NCBI GenBank assembly: GCA_021772095.1
Contig: JADYXR010000065.1
Coordinates: 44,229-108,228, forward strand
Source of the DNA: Candidatus Obscuribacter sp.
GTDB taxonomy: Bacteria > Cyanobacteriota > Vampirovibrionia > Obscuribacterales > Obscuribacteraceae
Reading direction: 5' to 3'
Length of the DNA stretch: 64,000 nucleotides
The position numbers and the translations under genes were made by a program. The notes under the pieces were generated by a model. That model was not told the origin of the DNA, made no database searches, and saw only the letters and a program-made list of their open reading frames with translations. Every line of letters starts with the position of its first letter. The stretch's first letter is position 1. This document shows, piece by piece, positions 26,037 to 35,449 of the stretch.

Positions 26037-27064
26037 GTGATTTCCTCCTATGGAAACACTCATTCCAACCAACAAGCAGGGATGATATCACTCCGATTTT
26101 GAATAAACAATAGATTCTGACTGCAATTCCAAAAAAAACTTTTTCGCACTCGGCTTGAAACTACGATGGTCAGGCAGTCCTATCAAAAGTGAAAAAGCCC
26201 GAGTCGCTGAAGCTGCCTATTGTTCGGGGTTTGAACTTCGCATAGACCAGATCGAAATCGTAGAATGACAGCATGTCTATTTTTGCGATATATTGCGTGG
26301 ATGTGTTGGATATACATCACGCACTGGTACAGACGTTTATCGACAGAACGTTTGTGGTAGCGCTATCCATCAGCCTCAAACATTGATGAAATCTTGATCG
26401 CAGAGCAAGAAAAAAAGCGCCGATAAAATTGCGATCGATCAAACTCGCATGGCCGCGTAGTATCAAACGTATGTGTACCGACTCCGGATCGCCTTTGGTC
26501 AGGGTGGCTTGAAACTCCCATACCATCAGTGTTTTGGAGTTTGCCGATCAAACTCGACAAATAGTTGACCGTAGTTCAAAATTTTTGATCGAAAGCGATC
26601 CGGCATGACCGTTCGATTCCAGAAACCGTATACATCGAAATTTTTTTGTTCTGAGAACAAAACCCAAAACGCTTATTTGTATTAGTTTGCGGGCATCGGG
26701 TCAACGTCACGTGTTTCGATCCGATTTTATGTTGAGGCACAACAATTTTCTGTTTGCCGAATTTTGGATCGAATTTGACCTCAGTCGAAAACGCCGACCG
26801 GGACCGACTTTTCTCTGGTCGCTTCGTCTTGATTTTCTTTTTTGATTTTCTCCGATCGCAAATTTGTAGCGAAATTAAATGTGCAATCGATATAGATTCG
26901 TATTCAAATCACAAATATTGCTCAGCCAATTTGCAAGATTGGTGTTCATTAAAACGCTTGCCAATCCCCTGAGTTTGCGACATTAAACAGTCGGAGCTTC
27001 TATAATTCACTCTACTAAAGTAAACCGATCCGGATCTGCCGGTAAGAAAAAGCGAGAACTTGTC
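26037..27064. other. 1-kb AT-rich spacer
   Basis: No gene seen between the divergent HU and propeller genes. It holds a perfect 19-bp hyphenated palindrome at 26644-26662 and several GATCGA/TCGATC stretches. The right end must carry the promoter of the propeller gene and the left end that of HU. Confidence 0.5.
26644..26662. promoter_or_regulatory. Perfect hyphenated palindrome, possible operator
   Basis: TTTTGTTCTGAGAACAAAA: two 9-bp arms around one G. It lies in the middle of a gene-free kilobase between divergent genes. It could bind a dimeric regulator or act as a weak hairpin. The half-site order is GTTC...GAAC, opposite to the LexA GAAC...GTTC arrangement. Confidence 0.35.
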
Positions 27065-28825
27065 ATGAAGCTAAGTTTGAAAAAATCACTGTCAGCATTT
27101 CGATTATTCGCGATCGCCGCGAGCTTTTCGAGCATGACCGCACTGTCGCTGGGTGTGGCAACGAGCAGCGTTTTCGCTCAAGCACCCGCGCCCGGAGAAA
27201 AATCTACTCGCACTCCAAGTAAGTCAGTTTCCACGACAACCCAGACGACCACCACAAAAAGTGCGGGCGAAACGAAAGCATCCGGAACGACCGCCGCGTC
27301 GAAATCCGCCACGCCAAAATCCACGACCGAAGTTAAGACAGTCGTGACTACAACTACTTCCAAAACTGCCGGCGATTCTAAAACCGCAGTTGGGACAACT
27401 GCCACTTCAAAAACTGGGACAACCAATGCAACTACCGCAGCGGTCGTGCCCGGATCGCCTGCAGGTTCTAAGACCGCTACCGGAGCCGCCGTTCCCGGAG
27501 CATCTGTAGGTTCTAAGACCGCCGCCGGAACGCAACCCGCCCATACTGGAACTGCAGTACAAGGGATTCCTCCAGCCGACGGCAAAACAATGCCTCTCAC
27601 TGGCAACGCAATACACAACACTGAAGGCGTCGAACATCCTACTAAGGAGAAGCTCCTTCAAGGAACGACTTCGATGCTCTCGAATTTCCAGGGCAGCTGG
27701 AAGTGCTTCCTGCAAAATCCTTCGCGAACGGCAAATTACAATGTCGGCTCCACATTCTTCCCGACCGGAAAATTGAAATGGACTTTTCCAGCGGAAGGTC
27801 CGATCGACTCATCGCCAGCTATATATAAAGGAGTCGTTTTCATCGGAAGCGACGACTTCTACTTATATGCAATTGATGAGCGCAACGGTCGGATGCTTTG
27901 GCGAACCCAATTCACCGGCAAAGTAAAATCGTCTCCTGCTGTCACCGATGGCATGCTTGTTATCGGTTGCGAAGATAAGAACATCTACGGCGTTGACACC
28001 ACTACTGGTGCCATCAAATGGACCGTCAAAACGGGCGATCGTGTTTCTGCATCACCTGCGATTGTCGATGGTATCGCATACATCGGTGGTTGGGATGGAC
28101 AAGTCTACGCGCTAAACGTCACTACCGGTGCCAAAGTTTGGTCCTATCCAAAAATTGATCCTGCTGCTGCAGATGCACCGCCAGTGGTTCCAGTTGCCAC
28201 CGCGTCGAATCCGTCGGCTCTTCCTTTAGATAAGGATTTCATCAAAGGCATCGGCCGCATGACGGGAAGCCCCGCAATAGCACCGGGTGTTGTCGTTGTC
28301 ACCACTCACCTCGGTTTCGTTCATGCGCTCAATTCCCATGATGGATCGTTGATCTGGAAATTCAAAACCAACGGCAAGTGCATGGGCTCGCCAATGATCA
28401 TGAACGGTCTGGTTTACTTCGGAAGCTGGGACAAATACTTCTACGCCGTCGACCTGGCGAGCGGTCACGTGCGCTGGAAACACGGCGCCAGCGAGTCATT
28501 CTCCATCGCTCCGTCAGGATCGAAAGATCGCATCTTCGTCGGTAGTGATGACAAAATGATGTACTGCCTCGGCGCAGAAACCGGCAAGCTGCTCTGGAAA
28601 ACAGCGATCAATTCGCCTGTGCCATTGCTCTCGTCAACACCCGCCGTAGCCGGAACGATGATCTACTGCGGCAGCCCCGACACTAACCTCTGGGCGATCG
28701 ATGCGCGCAATGGCGCGGTAAAATGGAAATTCAAATCACAACGCCCGATCATCTGCTCACCAGCAATCTCCGCAAGCGGAGTCTGCGTCGGCAGCCAGGA
28801 CGGCAACCTCTACATGGTGGATTGA
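27065..28825 (+). CDS. Secreted PQQ-type beta-propeller protein (BamB-like)
   Basis: 586 residues. Signal peptide at about 1-39 (basic start, hydrophobic core, VFAQA). Residues 40-190 are a low-complexity Thr/Ala/Lys/Ser/Gly linker with repeated SKTA units (VPGSPAGSKTATGAAVPGASVGSKTA). From about 215 to the end come six or seven PQQ-like propeller blades, each with the pattern SSPAIYKGVVFIGSDDFYLYAID or close to it. Propellers of this class bind other envelope proteins (BamB) or act as quinoprotein scaffolds. The Trp-x-x-x-x-Gly pattern is present but no dehydrogenase catalytic or PQQ-binding set is obvious, so a structural or binding role is likelier. GAGAACTT precedes the ATG. Confidence 0.88.
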   Translation: MKLSLKKSLSAFRLFAIAASFSSMTALSLGVATSSVFAQAPAPGEKSTRTPSKSVSTTTQTTTTKSAGETKASGTTAASKSATPKSTTEVKTVVTTTTSKTAGDSKTAVGTTATSKTGTTNATTAAVVPGSPAGSKTATGAAVPGASVGSKTAAGTQPAHTGTAVQGIPPADGKTMPLTGNAIHNTEGVEHPTKEKLLQGTTSMLSNFQGSWKCFLQNPSRTANYNVGSTFFPTGKLKWTFPAEGPIDSSPAIYKGVVFIGSDDFYLYAIDERNGRMLWRTQFTGKVKSSPAVTDGMLVIGCEDKNIYGVDTTTGAIKWTVKTGDRVSASPAIVDGIAYIGGWDGQVYALNVTTGAKVWSYPKIDPAAADAPPVVPVATASNPSALPLDKDFIKGIGRMTGSPAIAPGVVVVTTHLGFVHALNSHDGSLIWKFKTNGKCMGSPMIMNGLVYFGSWDKYFYAVDLASGHVRWKHGASESFSIAPSGSKDRIFVGSDDKMMYCLGAETGKLLWKTAINSPVPLLSSTPAVAGTMIYCGSPDTNLWAIDARNGAVKWKFKSQRPIICSPAISASGVCVGSQDGNLYMVD

Positions 28826-29088
28826 TTCGATGCTCTCAATCGGTTTCGTATTATTGATGACTATGTTGTGCCGATTGTTGTTGAGCGTGTTCGCCGTCGA
28901 TTGCATTTCCTCGGCACTTGAGCGAAGTTGTTGCGGCTGCGCCGCGCAGTAATTTTCTGATTCGGCTCCACCTGCATTAACTGTAGTAACTTCGATTTGC
29001 CGGACTATGCTTCGTTGCTAAGCTGACGCAGGGCAGCATATGAATTAGACTTTGTGCTGACCAAAAACCATTTAGTGGCGAGCATCTC

Positions 29089-30420
29089 ATGGCCAGTTGG
29101 ATCAAAAAACATCGAGACACACTGCTGGTGGCTTTTCTTTGGTCGCTTGTCGGCGCTGGCATAGTCTTCCGACTTATTAATCCGTTTTTCAACAACCCAA
29201 ATGATTTTCTTCAGTCAGATCCGTTAAGACACTTCCTCAGCGCCAGGGAATGTCTGCCAACTATCCATGAAAACTGGACAGCTTGTGAAATAATCGACCC
29301 GCTTGGATATCAATTTTGGTTGACTACGATTCTGCGAATCACCGCAGCCGACCGCGTCGCGACGGCGATATACGCAGGTGCATTGAGCATTCTGAACACG
29401 TGGTTTTGGTATCAATGGATGAAACTGTGTGTAGGTAATAAAAACCTGGCGCTGGCTGGCTATGCGGTCCTCAGCGTACTTCCGGATTGGACGAGGGTGT
29501 TTCAGTATTACCTTCAAGAAACGCTTGTACTTCCGCTTGTAGGCTTATCGCTCTGGCTCAGCTGGGCAACGATGAAAAATCCATCCAGCGCAAAGTACGT
29601 TGGGACCGGTCTTGCGTGGGGTTGTGCTCTACTTACCAAGATCACGGCATTGCCGATGGCGACAGTTGTTTTTGCTTGGATGATTTTCAAAAATTCTCCG
29701 AATCTGCGAAAACCAGATCTAAGGAACTTGAAGTTGCCCCTGGTCGCACTTGCGATTTGCTTGGTCGTTTACGCCCTCGGGCCAATCAAAATTTTCAATC
29801 GAATTCATGCATTCGTTCTCATTCCTGGCGGAGATTATCATCGAGCCTGCTACGAGAGCGGCAACGACAATATGAAGTGCACGTTCAAGTTTCAAGATAT
29901 CCGGCAAGGCAACCAAGTTTATGAAATTGAGGCTGGACCGCCGTCACTCGACCTCCGATTGCCTGTGCCTTTTGAATGGAAAACAACGCGCAAAGGCTTA
30001 TGTCTAACAGAAGCGGACTTCACAGCTTCGCCATTCAATTACTATCCACCGTCGCGAATGTCCTTCCAAGATCGTCTCCATTACACGTGGGAGAACATCA
30101 TTTACTTTTTCTTCGGCTTGTCTTGGCCGGAAAATACAGATACTCGATATTTCGGAATTTTCTGCGAGATGATGAAATCATCGAGATTTATTTGGCTACC
30201 AATTACCCTCGCAATCATCTTCCTCATCGTGAAGAAACGGCGCGTAGACATAATGTCGGTTTTGTTTTTGGTCTCGCTTTCATTCTTTATGCTTCAGCAA
30301 TCGGTGATTATGGAGGCACGATATAAGAAGGCGTGGGAAGGGATCGCTGTTGCAACGTTGTTCGCGCTGTTGGCAAACAGAAAAATTCGGAATAAGGAAC
30401 GCACATCTGAACTCAGCTAG
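29089..30420 (+). CDS. Polytopic membrane protein, GT-C glycosyltransferase-like
   Basis: 443 residues with about eight to ten membrane helices. The layout resembles GT-C (PMT/ArnT-like) glycosyltransferases: a first helix, then an extracytoplasmic loop with acidic FLQSDPLRHFLSARE, then helices and loops with YYLQETLVLPL and LLTKITALPMA. A large outer loop (about 245-340) contains several Cys. Such enzymes move sugars from lipid carriers to lipids or proteins. No catalytic residue can be proved from sequence alone. Weak ribosome site (GGCGAG). Stands alone between the propeller and the M23 peptidase, all on the plus strand. Confidence 0.6.
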   Translation: MASWIKKHRDTLLVAFLWSLVGAGIVFRLINPFFNNPNDFLQSDPLRHFLSARECLPTIHENWTACEIIDPLGYQFWLTTILRITAADRVATAIYAGALSILNTWFWYQWMKLCVGNKNLALAGYAVLSVLPDWTRVFQYYLQETLVLPLVGLSLWLSWATMKNPSSAKYVGTGLAWGCALLTKITALPMATVVFAWMIFKNSPNLRKPDLRNLKLPLVALAICLVVYALGPIKIFNRIHAFVLIPGGDYHRACYESGNDNMKCTFKFQDIRQGNQVYEIEAGPPSLDLRLPVPFEWKTTRKGLCLTEADFTASPFNYYPPSRMSFQDRLHYTWENIIYFFFGLSWPENTDTRYFGIFCEMMKSSRFIWLPITLAIIFLIVKKRRVDIMSVLFLVSLSFFMLQQSVIMEARYKKAWEGIAVATLFALLANRKIRNKERTSELS

Positions 30421-30606
30421 CGAAGGTGTCAGCTGCAAATAACGAATTAAGAGTGCCTGCTGCTTCAGTTCTCACGAACTGGGTAAATTTGCCTCGCCTG
30501 GGACCTCCTTAAAAGGACTTTCACTGCCAATGAATTTTGAGCAGGGAAAATCCTGAAAGAGTGGTATGACTATAAGGTCGACGGCTGCTTTCACAGCGTA
30601 GGGTTA

Positions 30607-31320
30607 ATGTTCGGTTTCGGCAAAACAAAAAGGCGACTCGGAGTGGCTTTGAGCTTGGGCTTCGTGTTTTTGCTTGTCGATGGCGCGTTTTTGCAGCCGG
30701 GGTTGGTCTACGATTTCAAAGGCTATTTCGCGCCGTCAGTGCTGATCTCGCCGTTGCGCGATGACATCGTTTATTCGCCGGTCGGCGTTGGCAGAATCAC
30801 ATCGGGCGCGGGATTTCGGCGGCACCCGGTGACCGGCAAACATAGCTTTCACAGCGGTGTCGACTTGTCGGCTAAGCTCAATGACAAAGTCTACAACTTA
30901 CTCGACGGTGTCGTAACTCGAGTGGGATGGCGAGGCAACCTTGGCGTCGCAGTCGAGGTTTATCATCCATACCCGAATGTCAGAACAATCAATGGACATT
31001 TAAACGCGTACAGCGTGCTGCCCGGCATGTGGGTACAACGCGGGCGCGTCATCGGATATGCAGGCTCGACGGGGCGCTCGACCGGTGTGCACTTGCACTA
31101 CACAGTGATCAAAAAGGACAGCGGCGAGTACATCGAGCCGCTCGATTTCTTGAAACAAGTGCCTGGATATCTTGGCGCGTTGCGCTCGGCTCGCGCGCAG
31201 CAGCAAATGCAATACAACTTGAAGCGCATGCAAAAGCCTGATGAAAAGCCGGTCGACACCGATGACGAAGACTTGCCGGACGATGAGAAAAGTGAGACGG
31301 ACAAGGAAGCAGATTCGTAA
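30607..31320 (+). CDS. M23-family peptidoglycan metallopeptidase
   Basis: 237 residues. The N-terminal basic segment and hydrophobic helix (about 10-32) act as signal or anchor. The M23 (LytM/lysostaphin) domain runs at about 60-185: RITSGAGFRRHPVTGKHSFHSGVDLS has the first zinc motif H-x3-D, INGHLNAYS is the conserved GHL, and STGVHLHYTV has the H-x-H motif. All zinc and catalytic residues are present, so it should cleave peptide cross-links. The tail is acidic (Asp/Glu/Lys). The start has TAGGG upstream. Acts in the cell wall. Confidence 0.94.
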   Translation: MFGFGKTKRRLGVALSLGFVFLLVDGAFLQPGLVYDFKGYFAPSVLISPLRDDIVYSPVGVGRITSGAGFRRHPVTGKHSFHSGVDLSAKLNDKVYNLLDGVVTRVGWRGNLGVAVEVYHPYPNVRTINGHLNAYSVLPGMWVQRGRVIGYAGSTGRSTGVHLHYTVIKKDSGEYIEPLDFLKQVPGYLGALRSARAQQQMQYNLKRMQKPDEKPVDTDDEDLPDDEKSETDKEADS

Positions 31321-31386
31321 AAATGGTGGCACAAACTTGATTTGGCGTAACGACTTCTCCTCAAGGATCAGTGAAAAAATTATCGA

Positions 31387-33414
31387 ATGATGACTGTTAC
31401 TGAGACAATCGAGAAGAGCTGGCAATCAGGCAAACAGCATTTCCTGGACGGAAACTGGAAGGCTTCGGAAGAAGCGTACATCGTCGCTATGGACATGGCG
31501 ATGAATGTCGAAGGCGTTCTCATCGATCGCAAATATATTCCGCTCATGCTGGAGCTGTCTGAACTATTCATTTTGAAAGAACGGAAACTCGATAGCCGCG
31601 CGATTTTGCAAGACGCGATCGACATTATTGACTACAATTTTCCTGAAGAAAACGACCACTTACTTGATGCCTGCTTGTCCTACATCGATGCGCTTTCGAT
31701 GTGTGATGATTTTCGCGAGGCAGAACCTTATATCGAACGCGCGATTCAACTGGCCAACACGCCGGAGCATCACAAAAGCGGGAAGTACGTTCAAGCGCTC
31801 ACCACAAGAGCGGCTAGCCATCTTGCTTTGGAACAGTTCGAGCATGCCGGCCCACTAGTCGAACAATGCATGGAGCTATGCACCACCCATGGTATCGCAA
31901 CCGGCGACGCCGCATGTTCTGCTTTGCTATTCAAAGGTCTGCTTTTGCATTTAAGCGGTGCGGTCGAGGAGGCGGAAAAGGCTTTCCTGCAAGGAGTTGA
32001 AACGGTCCGCAACGAAATTTATTCGCGCTCATTTCAAGATGTTTGTTTCGGCTACACGACCCTCCTAATTTCTCAAAGCAGATTTACTGATGCAATCTCG
32101 TTTTTAAACCGCGAAATCGAAGAGCGAGAAGGAAAAACCGCCCGCGAACATCCGCTCCTGAAGCGCGCCATCGCGTCCCTAGCAATTGCCAACGCCGCCT
32201 ATGGTGACCTCGGTGAGGCTGAGGTGCATGCGCAACGTTACCATCGCTTAGTAGAGATGATGGGCGAAGCCGGAAGCGAACTCCGCATCGATTGTTTGCG
32301 AACACTAGTCGATATTCTGGTCGAACAATCGCGATATTCCGAAGCAGAAGTTCTGCTCAATCGCGCTAACGATATCCTCGAAAGCCTTGAAAACAACTAC
32401 ATCAAAGCCACCCTGCTTTCCGATGTGGCGCGTTTAAAAGTCGAACTCGGACAATACGACGAAGCCGAAACTTTGTGTAAACGCGCGCTTGCTTTGACGG
32501 AAGAAATGAAAGGCGAAGAGCATATCGAAACGGCAATGTGCCTTTCGATTCTCGGCAGCGCCTACTTCTCTAATCGCAAAATCGATGAAGCTGAAGCCAC
32601 TTACCGCAAGGCGATCCAGCTGATCGAAAAACATCATCACTTCTTCACGTCATTCGTCGGAGCCGAGAATTATCGAAATCTCGGCATCATTCTGACGCAA
32701 CAGAAAAAGTTCGAAGAAGCCGAAGAGATGTTTCTCAAAATCCTCGCGCACCACGAAAAGAATAACGGTCAGCTGCAAGTTCAAATGGCAGAAACCCACC
32801 GAAACCTGGGCGAACTCTTCGAAGCTCAACGCAAAAATCACGAAGCAATCGGACAGTATCATCTCGCGCTCAGCATTGCGAAAAGCATTTTCGGTCCCGA
32901 GAACAGCGAAGTTTCTGATTACATCTGCTTCGTCGCAGACATTCATCGAAAAGATTCTCGTTTCTCAGAAGCCGAAGAGCTATACAAACAAGCGCTGAAA
33001 CTTCTCGAAAACACGCTTGGGCCGCAGCATCCAAAGACATGCACATTGCTTCAACGCTTCGGCGAAATGGCAATCGAGAAAAAAGAATACGTCGTCGCCG
33101 AAGAATATTTCAACGCCGCACTGCTTCGTTTAGAGCAAACACTCGGAACCACACACCCCGAGATCGGCTACACATGCTACTGTCTAGCGGCAGCTTACCA
33201 CTGGCAAGAAAAATTACCAAAGGCGGAAGAGTACTACAAACGTTCTCTTGCCATAAAAGAAAAGCAACTCGGGCGGACACACAAAGATCTCGGCAACATC
33301 ATCGAGCCGCTAATCGACATCCTCAAGCACCAGGGGAAAGTCGCTGAAGCCGCCACTTTCCAACGCCGGATCCACGAAATCGAAAGTTACAGCTCGCAAA
33401 AACAATCAAGTTAG
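31387..33414 (+). CDS. TPR-repeat protein (kinesin-light-chain type)
   Basis: 675 residues made almost wholly of tetratricopeptide repeats. The C-terminal half has clear kinesin-light-chain-type 42-residue repeats, for example GPQHPKTCTLLQRFGEMAIEKKEYVVAEEYF and GTTHPEIGYTCYCLAAAYHWQEKLPKAEEYY. There is no signal peptide and no extra domain, so it is a cytosolic protein-interaction scaffold of unknown partner. The ribosome site is weak (AAGGATCAGTG is too distant), and two consecutive Met codons start the frame. It follows the M23 gene by 66 bp and may be co-transcribed. Confidence 0.88.
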   Translation: MMTVTETIEKSWQSGKQHFLDGNWKASEEAYIVAMDMAMNVEGVLIDRKYIPLMLELSELFILKERKLDSRAILQDAIDIIDYNFPEENDHLLDACLSYIDALSMCDDFREAEPYIERAIQLANTPEHHKSGKYVQALTTRAASHLALEQFEHAGPLVEQCMELCTTHGIATGDAACSALLFKGLLLHLSGAVEEAEKAFLQGVETVRNEIYSRSFQDVCFGYTTLLISQSRFTDAISFLNREIEEREGKTAREHPLLKRAIASLAIANAAYGDLGEAEVHAQRYHRLVEMMGEAGSELRIDCLRTLVDILVEQSRYSEAEVLLNRANDILESLENNYIKATLLSDVARLKVELGQYDEAETLCKRALALTEEMKGEEHIETAMCLSILGSAYFSNRKIDEAEATYRKAIQLIEKHHHFFTSFVGAENYRNLGIILTQQKKFEEAEEMFLKILAHHEKNNGQLQVQMAETHRNLGELFEAQRKNHEAIGQYHLALSIAKSIFGPENSEVSDYICFVADIHRKDSRFSEAEELYKQALKLLENTLGPQHPKTCTLLQRFGEMAIEKKEYVVAEEYFNAALLRLEQTLGTTHPEIGYTCYCLAAAYHWQEKLPKAEEYYKRSLAIKEKQLGRTHKDLGNIIEPLIDILKHQGKVAEAATFQRRIHEIESYSSQKQSS

Positions 33415-33443
33415 ATCGGTTAGAACGATCGCTTGCTCTGAAG

Positions 33444-34304
33444 TTATTGGTCGACTGGCTGTTTGCCTTGATCTTTGCGAGCTAGCATAAACCATTTGAA
33501 ATTCTCGGTAGGCTGGGCGCCGTCCAGGATTTCCATTGCTCTCATGGTTGCGCCGGTGTCGAACTTGCCTAGACCGCCGACGACATTTTGGAGGCCAGTT
33601 TTGTAGTTCTTCTGGGCGGTGTCTACTTGTTGATCGAATGGAACGCCGAAAGGTATTTCTTGTTTCTTGACGCCGAGGCTTTGCGAGAAGGTGACGCTTT
33701 CTATTTTGCCGGATGCGTCTTTGTTGGGCACTACGTGCGGTTTTCCGTTAAATGGATTGGCGAGATATGTGCCGTCCTCAACCATTTTTTGTAGAACTTT
33801 TTGTTGGAATTCTTTGTTTGGTTCCTTGGAGAGTTTTTCCATCTCTTTGCGCAAATCGAGCTTGGAGCGCTCGTCTCCACTTAATGCGAGCTTGGCCAGG
33901 CTCTCGATTTTTGCGGCTGGGCGCTCTGGATGTGCTAGGCGCTCAGTTTCGCGAGGGCTGATTTCGGTAGAACGATCGCCGCGGCTGGAACGATCGACTT
34001 GGCGTGCGCGTTCTGGGGTGGTGTGTGTGGGGCGCGCGACGTCTTGTGGTGCGCATTTTGCGTTGTCGTTTCCGCCTCTGGAGACCAGGTGTCTGCCATT
34101 GCTGTCGAATGAGATTGTCAGGTCAGGAACTTTGTCGGTTGGATCCTGGATTTTGTTCAGTTCTCTGTAAGCTTCCAGCTGTCTATCTTTGGGCCAGTTT
34201 TGGAACAGGCAATCTGCGCTGAGTCCTTGTGTCTGGCGGTCTAGTAAAGCGTTCGCGTCTTTCGACGCCTGCGGCAGTTGAGCCGCGTCGTTATTCTGAC
34301 CCAT
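33444..34304 (-). CDS. Hypothetical charged protein
   Basis: 286 residues, strong GGAGG ribosome site. Highly polar: a central Arg/Glu/Ser segment (TPERARQVDRSSRGDRSTEISPRETERLAHPERP), a helical region (ESLAKLALSGDERSKLDLRKEMEKLSKEPNKEFQQKVLQKMVEDG), then a C-terminal part with GKPHVVPNKDASGKIESVTFSQ. No signal peptide, membrane helix or Pfam-like motif that I recognise. It is convergent with the TPR gene (29 bp between stops). Its MGQNN...LPQASKDANALLD opening and polar, probably disordered style resemble the proteins at 38189 and 45342. Confidence 0.6.
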   Translation of the reverse strand: MGQNNDAAQLPQASKDANALLDRQTQGLSADCLFQNWPKDRQLEAYRELNKIQDPTDKVPDLTISFDSNGRHLVSRGGNDNAKCAPQDVARPTHTTPERARQVDRSSRGDRSTEISPRETERLAHPERPAAKIESLAKLALSGDERSKLDLRKEMEKLSKEPNKEFQQKVLQKMVEDGTYLANPFNGKPHVVPNKDASGKIESVTFSQSLGVKKQEIPFGVPFDQQVDTAQKNYKTGLQNVVGGLGKFDTGATMRAMEILDGAQPTENFKWFMLARKDQGKQPVDQ

Positions 34305-34553
34305 TGCGGGCCTCCGGTTTTACTAAATAGTGAGCGGCGAGTAAGTGCGGACTGGTTGGTCAATTGGTGCAAGCGCGAAGGACATCTGGTCTCTTCATGT
34401 CTCTAATATAGATGCTATTTGTGGCATAGTTGTGGAACACTCGATGATTTCGTGAGCGAGGCGTGATCTCTTTTAAACGTGCTTCTGGACTAGCTTTTGG
34501 CTTGAGATACATAACGCACGCATCGGAAACACATTAGCGATTTCGCGTACGCA

Positions 34554-34859
34554 TCACAGCTCGCTTGCTGTTTTGCTAAGTGCGTTCTCAAAATCTTCCC
34601 GTACCCGAATGCGAGCTTGGTCTAATGCATCATTATCATCTAGGATTATGGCTCCGCGCGGTCGGCGCTCGGATGGCGCGCCTTGTTTTGCGCAAGCATG
34701 CAGCCACTCATATTCTTGTTTGCTAACAAGGACTGTGATAACTTTCCCGTGGTCAGTTATCGCTACCGCGCCAGCTCCATTCGCTACCGTCTGTATCAAG
34801 GACGAAATTTTTACGCATGCCTCGTCCTTAGTGACTTTCTTTTGAACGTTACCTACCAT
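34554..34859 (-). CDS. Phd/YefM-type antitoxin-like protein, no adjacent toxin
   Basis: 101 residues from MVGNVQKKV (GAGGT upstream); an ATG 13 codons earlier lacks a ribosome site. The N-terminal half follows the Phd/YefM fold: KISSLIQTVANGAGAVAITDHGKVITVLVSKQEYEWLHA. These proteins bind operator DNA and neutralise a toxin through their C-terminus. No RelE- or Doc-like gene lies on either side: 250 bp downstream are empty, and the 34937 gene upstream is not a recognised toxin. It may be an orphan regulator or a remnant. Confidence 0.72.
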   Translation of the reverse strand: MVGNVQKKVTKDEACVKISSLIQTVANGAGAVAITDHGKVITVLVSKQEYEWLHACAKQGAPSERRPRGAIILDDNDALDQARIRVREDFENALSKTASEL

Positions 34860-34936
34860 CCGGCACCTCGTATCGTACAACAAGTCTACGATAACCAATT
34901 GTGCGTACGCAACGATCGCACTTCCAGGAGTTCGCG

Positions 34937-35401
34937 TTATCGAATGGTGCCCTTGGCCGGATCATAGATGATGCCGTCCACGAGCTGCTCTAGATGCTCA
35001 TCTACCCGATCGAATGTATCCGTGTGATCCAAAAACAGATCGGACAATTCATCCGGGAACACACCGCCGATTTCAAACCGAGCGTCGCAGCCGGCGAGCT
35101 TTGACAGGATCTGCTCTTCAGGGGTATTGACCGCCGTTATCAGCAAAAGCTGCTGGGCAAGCGCTTCTGCTTCTTGATGCACATGGGGCTCGGCGGTCAT
35201 GCCGACGAGCATCGAGAAGGCGCCATCGTCAATCAAGATGGTTTCTCCGACCGTGTATTGTGTTTCGTTGTCCTTGTACAGCAAGTTGTACTTGTCGTCG
35301 ATGGCGACGCGGATGTCGTTTTCCTTCGACAGGGCGCGTACGACCTGGTCGATGGTCGGCATCTTGTTGGACTTGAAATAGATCAGGCGGCTGTATTCCA
35401 T
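34937..35401 (-). CDS. Hypothetical acidic protein
   Basis: 154 residues, AAGGT ribosome site. Alternating strands and helices with acidic character; LIYFKSNKMPTIDQVVRALSKENDIRVAIDDKYNLLYKDNETQYTVGE begins it and FLDHTDTFDRVDEHLEQLVDGIIYDPAKGTIR ends it. No membrane segment, signal peptide or Cys motif. It lies 48 bp behind gatB on the same strand and 77 bp ahead of the antitoxin-like gene, so these three may share a transcript. Function unknown. Confidence 0.6.
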   Translation of the reverse strand: MEYSRLIYFKSNKMPTIDQVVRALSKENDIRVAIDDKYNLLYKDNETQYTVGETILIDDGAFSMLVGMTAEPHVHQEAEALAQQLLLITAVNTPEEQILSKLAGCDARFEIGGVFPDELSDLFLDHTDTFDRVDEHLEQLVDGIIYDPAKGTIR

Positions 35402-35449
35402 CGATTAAACCTTGCGGATGTCGTGTGATGAATCTATCCGAGTTTGCAA

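Noticed and set aside
26644..26662. LexA box
   Set aside because: The half-sites are GTTC...GAAC, inverse to the GAAC...GTTC order expected for a LexA operator.
34554..35401. Classical type II toxin-antitoxin pair
   Set aside because: The neighbour at 34937 has no toxin motif and is separated by 77 bp; toxin-antitoxin genes usually overlap or nearly touch.
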